This document shows positions 1 to 5,203 of a stretch of DNA of 5,203 nucleotides, one piece after another. The DNA comes from Bacillota bacterium (GTDB lineage: Bacteria > Bacillota_E > Sulfobacillia > Sulfobacillales > Sulfobacillaceae). Under the pieces are notes generated by a model. It did no database searches, was not told the DNA's origin, and saw only the letters and a program-made list of their open reading frames with translations. The stretch's first letter is position 1; every line of letters starts with the position of its first letter. A program made the position numbers and the translations under genes. The stretch covers positions 1 to 5,203 of the forward strand of contig JAKAAL010000396.1 in assembly GCA_021802375.1 (NCBI GenBank), given 5' to 3'.

Positions 1-1
1 T

Positions 2-385
<384 letters not shown>

Positions 386-389
386 TGGC

Positions 390-752
390 GTGGGTCCGAT
401 GACGTGGACAAAGCGCCCAACTCGTCGCCACCGTGTGGGAACACGGTCGCAGTCGCCAACACGTGCTGGCCAACTTCCATGGGGCTTATTCGCTGTGGAA
501 CGGAATTTTCCTGCGCGGTCTATTGATTGGATGGCGGTGGCGGATGCCTTAGCGCAAGGCCCTCCCGAGGGGTTGCCGTTATCGACGATCGCCTGGGATT
601 GGGCCCGGGTGGAATATCACCTCCAAGTCTGGGCACCCCAACCGTGGGGCGATGCACACGAACGGGCCAGCCTGCGAGCGGCTGCCGCTGTGTTATCCGC
701 CTGGCGTTCACAACGCCCGCCCCTGGACCACGAGAATTCCAATCCCGAGTGA
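390..752 (+). CDS. Hypothetical protein carried inside the IS21 element (extra ORF after istB)
   Basis: No family is recognised. Starts are GTG at 390 (4 bases after the istB stop) or ATG at 399; no good Shine-Dalgarno site is seen, so translation might be coupled to istB. The product is about 117-120 residues. Its N-terminus is basic (TKRPTRRHR). The middle and C-terminal half are rich in Trp, Ala, Leu and Pro, with SIDWMAVADAL, IAWDWARVEYHLQVWAPQPW and an Ala-rich likely helix near ASLRAAAAVLSAW. There is no signal peptide, membrane segment or known catalytic motif. In favour of a real gene: it follows istB closely in the same direction, it has a protein-like residue mix, and a good intrinsic terminator starts 18 bases after its stop. 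Against: the stretch is about 65-70% G+C, which favours chance open frames, and no homologue is known to me. It could be a passenger gene or a conserved accessory of this IS subgroup. Confidence 0.5.
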   Translation: MGPMTWTKRPTRRHRVGTRSQSPTRAGQLPWGLFAVERNFPARSIDWMAVADALAQGPPEGLPLSTIAWDWARVEYHLQVWAPQPWGDAHERASLRAAAAVLSAWRSQRPPLDHENSNPE

Positions 753-764
753 CACCAGGTGTCA
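750..764. repeat. 15-bp perfect palindrome overlapping the stop of the extra ORF
   Basis: TGACACCAGGTGTCA is a perfect 7-bp inverted repeat around a single central A. Its first three bases are the TGA stop codon of the ORF ending at 752. Such a compact symmetrical site is typical of a dimeric DNA-binding protein site, but no regulator is identified and it may be fortuitous. It is separate from the terminator hairpin that begins at 770. Confidence 0.45.
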
Positions 765-769
765 TCACA

Positions 770-806
770 GCCCTCGACGACGATGTCGTTGGGGGCCTCT
801 TTCTTT
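770..806 (+). terminator. Likely intrinsic terminator closing the istB / extra-ORF transcript
   Basis: Bases 770-781 pair with 785-796 across a GAT loop, giving a 12-bp stem with two G-U pairs (774-792 and 776-790). The stem is followed by the T-rich run CTCTTTCTTT (797-806). It lies 18 bases after the stop of the extra ORF and before the repeated right end of the element, so it would end element transcription before the terminus and limit read-through into the flanking gene. The T-run is interrupted by C residues, so efficiency is uncertain. Confidence 0.55.
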
Positions 807-815
807 CGGGACCCC

Positions 816-933
816 TGGTGACTTTCCGTTGGCCAAAATGACGATTTCGTGTTGGCATTATTGGCGATTTAAACATGGCATTATTGGAGGACTTCATTTG
901 GCATTTTTGATGACTTTCAAATTGGCCTTGACA
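816..933. repeat. IS21 right terminus: tandem repeats with 23-bp period
   Basis: TGGC-starting units begin at 830, 853, 876, 899 and 923, i.e. spacings of 23, 23, 23 and 24 bp. The best-conserved part reads TGGCATTATTGNNGAYTT; TGGCATTATTGG is identical at 853-864 and 876-887. The back half of one more unit (TGGTGACTTTC, 816-826) sits exactly four periods (92 bp) before the similar TGATGACTTTC at 908-918. The array ends with TGGCCTTGACA at 923-933. IS21-family ends are known to carry multiple internal repeats that act as transposase (IstA) binding sites; the period of about two helical turns fits binding on one face of the DNA. Assignment to IstA is inferred from family knowledge. Confidence 0.7.
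886..891 (+). promoter_or_regulatory. Ribosome binding site within the IS end, in frame with the interrupted gene
   Basis: GGAGGA is a near-perfect Shine-Dalgarno sequence. It ends six bases before a TTG at 898-900 that is in frame with the large downstream gene. The site is part of the 876 repeat unit of the IS end (TGGCATTATTGGAGGACTT), where the corresponding position in other units is not GGAGGA. It could let ribosomes restart on the truncated gene; whether a transcript covers it is unknown. Confidence 0.45.
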
Positions 934-3684
934 GTACAGAGCGAACCCCCAGTAGATACTGGAGCGTGGCTGAGTGTGACATATCTGGCGGCCGCATTGG
1001 ATTCCACAGAAGTCCCCGCGCGCGATCGGGAGTTAGCACTGCCGAGCCTCACGCGGCTTGGTGCGCAACTGGCGGAGCGGGCCGCATCTGCAGGTCATTT
1101 TGGACTGGCAGAACTCGCACGTGTGTTGTTGGCCCGAATAGACCGAGTATCCCCATCCAAGGTGGACTCGGCTGAATCTAAAATGTACGCCGAGGCTATG
1201 GCTGACGTGATGCGTGTGGCCCTAGACAATCCCAAAGATCCACGCAATGAATACATGGCCATAAAGATTGCCGGCCCGCTTGCACGGGTGGCACCATTGA
1301 GCCCGAACAGTGTGAGCGAGGTAATTGCGCAAATGATTGCGCCACCCGTAATGGCGGAATGGGGCGGTAGCGTCATCTACTATCTCCTGGAAAATCTTGC
1401 TGAGCTGTGCACCGCCAACCCAGACATGGCGAGGAGGGTCATCCTCTCCGTATGGGAATACGAGGAAGACCGAAATGACACCACACTTATGGGGCGATCG
1501 CAAATTTTACCGTTGAGAAGTACGCGACGTCAGGACCTGGAAATGGCCAGATATCGGACCGGTGAATCATTCCAATCTTTATTGAAGTGCGCCCCTGATG
1601 TTGCTTTTGATGTATTTCTGACACTAGTTGCAACCCACTCCGTATCTCATGAATCGATCCGAGCACGTGCTGGCGGCGTGCAAGTATATGCAAGCGAACT
1701 TTTAGAGGGCAGCAGTGGGTATGGTGCACTCGATGCCTTGGCAAACGGAGTCGTGAAGTTCTTGGTCGACGCATCTGCCAGCCCAGATCAGAACTTTGTC
1801 CATGACTCCCTGGAACGCTTAGCCGATCAACTCACCCACGACCAAGTATGGCGCGCCATCATTCAGGCCTCTGTCAGCCACCCACAAACGCTGGGCAGGT
1901 TCTTAATGCCCCTCTTGAACGGCGGCGATCTCTTAGGTCACCCGTGCACACATGCTGCCTGCGTGCGACTCGTGCGTGTGCTGTCGCCCGTCTTGGCTGA
2001 TGCTGAGCATAGAGATCTTGAGGAGGCTATCCTGCACTCTCACGACCCGATTGGAGGCGGCGCAACCGATTCACAAGATATGACAGATTCGTTGGTGGAA
2101 CAGTTAGATGCACACCGAATTCAGACCGAGGAAATCCGTAAGCGCTACAACTCAATACAAACCGCACCTCCATCACGCCCCGCCGACCCCGGCACCCCAA
2201 TACCTAGCGACGGGACCCCAATTCCGGAACTGTCCGGACATGCGGATGAATCCTCGTTTGACAGTATCAAGACCACCCTAATGGATGATATTCGACGATG
2301 CACGGCAGGTGGTCCAGCAAACCACCAGTCGGTAGAATCCCTGGCCATGTCATTGACGGTGCTCGACCGGTTGACCGGGCCCGGCGCTAAAACTCAGGAT
2401 GGCAATGAACCAACGGACGCCCGCTCTCTTTTACTCAGGGGAGCACAGATTCTAGCACACAACCCGTCGGTTCTTCCCGTGTCAGAAATCGGTGACCTCA
2501 TCCTGCGTATACTCGTGACCGCTGTTGAAGATGTGGCGCAGGAACCATCAACAACCGGGTGGACTGCAGTAGAGGGACTAGCCACTCTGCAGTTGCGTTC
2601 GGAATGGCGCAGCCATCCGGGCTCAACACGCATTCCGGAACTCCTTCGACCACTACTCGATAGCCCCGACGAGGCTGTCCGAGCGGCCGCATCAAGTGCC
2701 CTGCCGTATATAATCGGCCCTCAAGAACTGCCGTCGGCACTGCTTGGTCGGTTGGCCCACGAAACCGCTGATATTGTTGTGGCCGCCCTGACACGAGGAC
2801 TGGCAAACCTCACCAAGGCAACCCCAGAACAGGCCGATTCATGTCTTAGCAATCTATCGGTATTGCCGCAATGGCAAGGCCTCAACGGCGTAGCCGAAGA
2901 CGTCTCGGTTCCTTTGCGCCAGCGGGCAGGTGTTCTGGGAGATAACTTATTACGAATTCTCCTATACCTTCACTTGGAGCACCACAGTCAATTCGCGTCC
3001 ACCTTGATCAAATCGTGGCAATCAATCCCTACCCGTTACCCTGCAACCATTGCCCGAATGGTCATCTGGACTAGGGATTACCTGCAGAGTGTTCAACCGG
3101 ACACCCAGGCGCGAGCCTTCGAGTTATTCACCAACATCGCCAACAGTATCGTGCCGATTATCGAGGCGAACGGTGAAGCCGCCGGGACAGATAGTCTAGA
3201 CGAGACCACCGAAAACGAGCTCGAAGCAGCCCTCTGGATTGCATATCATATCGCGCAAACGACCTACCATGCGAGCGGTGCATTTCGTCATCCTAATGAT
3301 CGAACTGAGCCCGATACACGGTCGGTGTCTCCGGGGTTTTGTTCCCTGGCGCTTCCCCTAGCACAGGTTCTCGCGAGGGCACATGACCCCGCCGTCGCCC
3401 ATCCGTTGGTAGAGACCCTCGTTTTCTTAAGCCGATTGGAACCTAAGAGCGCCTTTGTAATCATCGGCACGATCGTCTCGGCGTCGCCAGGATACGAGCA
3501 CGAATCCTTAGGCCAAAACCTCGTCATGGACCTCGTGGACGTCTGGCTCGCAGAACACCGCAACCTAATTCTCAACGATCAGGAATGCATGGCAAGCCTC
3601 CGTCAAATTCTAGAAGCGTTTATTAGGTCTGGTTCAGACCGAGCACTCCGTCGTGTTCAAGACTTGGCCGACCTTTTCCGTTAG
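898..3684 (+). CDS. Large helical-repeat (HEAT/ARM-like) protein, 5' end replaced by the IS21 terminus
   Basis: No precise family is recognised. The host-derived frame runs from 934 to the TAG at 3682-3684 (916 codons) without motifs of a catalytic domain. It is almost wholly predicted helix pairs: an Ala/Leu-rich stretch, then ILPLRSTRRQDLEMARY (1504-1554), which looks like a conserved block, then more helices. A Pro-rich linker around 2158-2250 contains the doublet GTPIP-SD-GTPIP (2191-2226) and splits the protein in two. A clear HEAT-type unit, LRPLLDSPDEAVRAAASSAL, lies near 2644-2703. The C-terminus ends in an amphipathic helix (RRVQDLADLFR). There is no signal peptide or membrane segment, so it is probably cytosolic. 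Large proteins of this build often form the sensor or scaffold arm of big NTPases, including defence proteins; that role is inference. TTG 898 is chosen for its GGAGGA site. ATG 910 (too far from that site) and GTG 976 (GGAG at 961-964) are alternatives; the last would mean insertion just before an intact gene. The frame is open back to 652, but that part is IS DNA. Confidence 0.7.
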   Translation: MAFLMTFKLALTVQSEPPVDTGAWLSVTYLAAALDSTEVPARDRELALPSLTRLGAQLAERAASAGHFGLAELARVLLARIDRVSPSKVDSAESKMYAEAMADVMRVALDNPKDPRNEYMAIKIAGPLARVAPLSPNSVSEVIAQMIAPPVMAEWGGSVIYYLLENLAELCTANPDMARRVILSVWEYEEDRNDTTLMGRSQILPLRSTRRQDLEMARYRTGESFQSLLKCAPDVAFDVFLTLVATHSVSHESIRARAGGVQVYASELLEGSSGYGALDALANGVVKFLVDASASPDQNFVHDSLERLADQLTHDQVWRAIIQASVSHPQTLGRFLMPLLNGGDLLGHPCTHAACVRLVRVLSPVLADAEHRDLEEAILHSHDPIGGGATDSQDMTDSLVEQLDAHRIQTEEIRKRYNSIQTAPPSRPADPGTPIPSDGTPIPELSGHADESSFDSIKTTLMDDIRRCTAGGPANHQSVESLAMSLTVLDRLTGPGAKTQDGNEPTDARSLLLRGAQILAHNPSVLPVSEIGDLILRILVTAVEDVAQEPSTTGWTAVEGLATLQLRSEWRSHPGSTRIPELLRPLLDSPDEAVRAAASSALPYIIGPQELPSALLGRLAHETADIVVAALTRGLANLTKATPEQADSCLSNLSVLPQWQGLNGVAEDVSVPLRQRAGVLGDNLLRILLYLHLEHHSQFASTLIKSWQSIPTRYPATIARMVIWTRDYLQSVQPDTQARAFELFTNIANSIVPIIEANGEAAGTDSLDETTENELEAALWIAYHIAQTTYHASGAFRHPNDRTEPDTRSVSPGFCSLALPLAQVLARAHDPAVAHPLVETLVFLSRLEPKSAFVIIGTIVSASPGYEHESLGQNLVMDLVDVWLAEHRNLILNDQECMASLRQILEAFIRSGSDRALRRVQDLADLFR

Positions 3685-3690
3685 TGAGGA
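3685..3690 (+). promoter_or_regulatory. Ribosome binding site after the large gene
   Basis: TGAGGA starts immediately after the stop codon of the large gene and ends six bases before ATG 3697. It points to a co-transcribed downstream gene. Oddly, the ATG at this ideal distance opens a frame (3697-3963) of poor protein quality. The more protein-like frame begins at ATG 3704, 13 bases away, as would happen if a small indel had shifted the start of a decaying gene. Confidence 0.45.
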
Positions 3691-3703
3691 TCTTCAATGA
3701 ATT

Positions 3704-4180
3704 ATGGAACGCTCGCAAGGGAGAATTCGGACGCGGTTATTAGCTCTGTTGCAAGGCCGTTCACGAAATTCGGACGGTGCCTCATTAAGGCTTCGAGTGA
3801 AAGGGATGGTGCCCTCGTCACTGGCTCGTCGCAACGACGTCGCGACTCGGTAATTAGATCAAGCCCTCCAGGAATTTCTGACAGCAGTTGCGTTGCTTCT
3901 TCCTCCGTTGTGGATTCTCGAGGCACGTACTACATTTCGTGGTTTGCAACCCAATCTACATAAATGGCGGAGGCATGTGGCGCACCCTGAGGAGGTCGGG
4001 ATTATTCCGCGTCGCCTCCACAACCAGTCAGAGCGTTTCACTCCCATCACAAACCTAATAACCGGCTCGCCGGAAATAAGCGTTCTCTGGCAAAGTAAGG
4101 GTGCATCGGCACCAGAGCGTCGTCGTCTCTTTAGTCAAGGACGTGCAAAACCCCTAATGAGTGCCCCACGAAGGCCATGA
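3704..4180 (+). pseudogene. Decayed small gene downstream of the large gene, split by an in-frame TAA
   Basis: Starting at ATG 3704 this frame is open for 49 codons, meets a single TAA at 3851-3853, then continues for 108 codons to the TGA at 4178-4180. One stop in 158 codons is far fewer than the roughly seven expected by chance, which suggests one former gene. The first part is basic (MERSQGRIRTRLLALLQGRS). The part after the stop begins LDQALQEFLTAVALLLPPLW, a hydrophobic helix, followed by a Trp/Arg/His-rich stretch (HKWRRHVAHPEE) and a basic tail ending in SAPRRP. I recognise no family. It follows the large gene by 19 bases on the same strand, so it was probably in the same operon. An ORF at 3697-3963 in another frame has the better-placed ribosome site but a Ser/Arg-rich, shadow-like product. 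Sequencing error at the TAA cannot be excluded. Confidence 0.42.
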
Positions 4181-4263
4181 GTCGGTGTGGGGACCCAACC
4201 GTGTGGGTTGCTCGATGCACTTACACCCCCGAGTCTTCATCGTTAGCGGCGCAACTTACAAGA

Positions 4264-5196
4264 TCATCGTATAGCCTCGTAGGTTGCACGATATTTGCCG
4301 GTCGTCTTCCTCACCATTTTCAAATGAGTTCCGATCTGGTAGTTGAACAATGCGAAATTCGTATACCCGACTCCCCGTACACCTTGGTACTTGACCCCCT
4401 GAAATCCGACATCGGCCAAGCATGCCGCGATAAAATTGGGAATCAAATATCCTTTTTTCACGAGTGTAGTCTCGATATCGGGCGAAGCGAAGAACTGTTC
4501 AAGTCCCTTGAAGTGCGTTTCGATGTCAAAAAGTTTCATGTCCTGTTGCACTACTATTTTCGCGATATCAATGGCGTCTTCGGATGAAGGCTGCAATTCT
4601 TGTGGGACACCCTCAATCCGATCGCAGCAATACAGGAAAGACACTCCGATGGCGTTGTACCTTCCCTGATTTGCCATGCCATCCGGCGGACTCCAAAGTT
4701 TGCTTCTCCGGAAAGAGCGTTCGTCGACCTTACGCTTTCGTCCGCGATATAGGGGCGTGTTTGCGGCAAGTATATGAAAGGCTCGTCGATTAAAGTGTTC
4801 CTTCAACGCTACATAAAGCTTTTGACCCGTTTCGTGCTTATAGGCCAACATTGGCCGATGCAAAATGTAGTCGGCAAACTCCTGCAACTCGTCTGTACCT
4901 AATTTCACCCCGTACGATAGTGCAAAAAGTTGTATATTGCGGCCCCAGAAATCGCTCACTTCCGTTTCGCTGTACACCCTATCGTCAAGGCCAAAAGTGC
5001 CACCGCCCGGATTATTTTTTGGATGATAGCGCTCTTCTCCATAGCGACAGTTAGGACAAACCAATCGCTCTGCAACGTCTTCCATAATTCCAATGGGAAC
5101 ACCATAATCGCTCAGGAAGTCCCAGACCGTTTTACCAAACTGGATGCGGTCCGTTGCGGTTTCGTATTTGTTCCACTGATGTGAAAAGTATTCCAT
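4264..5196 (-). CDS. RES-domain protein (NAD+-degrading toxin/effector family) with N-terminal extension
   Basis: RES domains, named for conserved Arg, Glu and Ser, degrade NAD+ in characterised toxins such as MbcT and have an ADP-ribosyltransferase-like fold. In this 310-residue protein the domain spans about residues 145-290. PLYRGRKRK (148-156) carries the Arg (R151 or R153), GRYNAIGVSFLYCC (178-191) matches the usual G-R-x-N-x-x-G-x-x-x-LY block, and QELQPSSEDAIDIAK (199-213) fits the E-x-x-P motif, giving Glu200. The C-terminal block GFQGVKYQGVRG (264-275) plus NFALF matches the usual YxS...N-LVLF, but the Ser position is Gly272 (or Gln271). Residues 1-140 form an extension with a CPNC pair (47-50), resembling the HEPN/RES N-terminal domain type. 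ATG 5194-5196 fits the likely N-terminus, but the frame stays open to the window edge, so the start is provisional and no ribosome site can be judged. No antitoxin gene follows it downstream; one could lie upstream. The gene converges on the large-gene operon and is lower in G+C. Confidence 0.82.
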   Translation of the reverse strand: MEYFSHQWNKYETATDRIQFGKTVWDFLSDYGVPIGIMEDVAERLVCPNCRYGEERYHPKNNPGGGTFGLDDRVYSETEVSDFWGRNIQLFALSYGVKLGTDELQEFADYILHRPMLAYKHETGQKLYVALKEHFNRRAFHILAANTPLYRGRKRKVDERSFRRSKLWSPPDGMANQGRYNAIGVSFLYCCDRIEGVPQELQPSSEDAIDIAKIVVQQDMKLFDIETHFKGLEQFFASPDIETTLVKKGYLIPNFIAACLADVGFQGVKYQGVRGVGYTNFALFNYQIGTHLKMVRKTTGKYRATYEAIR

Positions 5197-5203
5197 CGTC
5201 TGC

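Noticed and set aside
829..890. Outward promoter in the IS end (several TTGGC hexamers that resemble a -35 box)
   Set aside because: No acceptable -10 hexamer is found 16-18 bp downstream of any of them; the hexamers are explained by the 23-bp repeats.
652..897. Upstream extension of the large ORF to ATG 652
   Set aside because: This stretch lies inside the IS, overlaps the extra ORF in another frame, crosses the terminator and repeat array, and gives a Cys/Arg/Pro-rich, non-protein-like sequence. It is open by chance.
520..897. Minus-strand ORF of 125 codons reading inward from the IS right end
   Set aside because: It is made of the terminal repeats, the terminator and the antisense of the extra ORF, and its product is Arg/Pro/Ser-rich without recognisable features.
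816..933. CRISPR-like array because of the regular repeat period
   Set aside because: The repeats are degenerate, have no spacers of their own, and occupy an IS terminus; they are transposase end repeats.
3702..3926. Minus-strand ORF of 74 codons starting at GTG 3926
   Set aside because: The residue mix is fairly protein-like, but there is no ribosome site, a stop lies two codons upstream of the start, and no family is recognised. Its whole span is antisense to the proposed decayed gene.
3697..3963. Plus-strand ORF of 88 codons with a well-placed ribosome site
   Set aside because: The site is good, but the product is Ser/Arg-rich and shadow-like, while the overlapping frame from 3704 looks more like protein and stays open much further. 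It remains the main alternative to the pseudogene call.
4164..4192. CCCCAC/GTGGGG hairpin as a terminator between the convergent genes
   Set aside because: The stem is only 6-7 bp with a loop of 15 or more bases and no T-run on either side, so it is too weak to call.
4177..4587. Plus-strand ORF of 136 codons whose ATG overlaps the preceding TGA
   Set aside because: Two thirds or more of it is antisense to the RES gene, whose identity is supported by motifs. The ATGA overlap is probably coincidental.

Overview
The window is a piece of bacterial accessory DNA of moderate to high G+C. Hand counts of sampled 60-base lines give about 65-70% G+C in the extra ORF of the left-hand element, 52-60% in the large central gene and 42-55% in the right-hand gene, so the region looks like a mosaic. 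Strong GGAGGA/GAGGA-type ribosome sites are present. The host cannot be named from the sequence; a Gram-positive such as an acidophilic Firmicute is possible, but this is only a guess.

Layout from left to right. Positions 1-933 are the right-hand part of an IS21-family insertion sequence. It holds the 3' end of istB (the transposition helper ATPase, 2-385), then an unusual extra ORF of about 118-120 codons (390-752), a likely terminator hairpin (770-806), and a right end built from 23-bp-period repeats (816-933) that closes in ...TTGACA. Directly after this end lies the body of a very large helical-repeat (HEAT/ARM-like) protein gene, of which 916 codons remain up to the stop at 3684. The element has inserted either inside this gene or just upstream of its native start. 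The reading frame runs unbroken from the IS end into the gene, and the IS end carries a near-ideal ribosome site (GGAGGA, 886-891) six bases before an in-frame TTG (898), so the remnant may still be translated.

Positions 3685-4180 follow the large gene on the same strand. They hold what looks like a decayed gene: one frame (3704-4180) is open for 158 codons except for a single TAA at codon 50. I do not recognise its product. A short convergent gap (4181-4263) follows.

Positions 4264-5196 on the minus strand encode a RES-domain protein of 310 residues. RES domains are known NAD+-consuming toxins or effectors. This copy has an N-terminal extension with a CxxC pair, and a Gly or Gln where the family's third signature residue (Ser) is expected. 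Its start lies only 7 bases from the window edge, so upstream signals and any antitoxin partner cannot be seen.

Taken together (inference), this looks like an eroding defence or toxin-type island: a large repeat protein that could be the sensor or scaffold half of an NTPase, broken by an IS21 insertion, beside a degraded small gene and a RES effector gene. No functional link between these genes is shown by the sequence itself.
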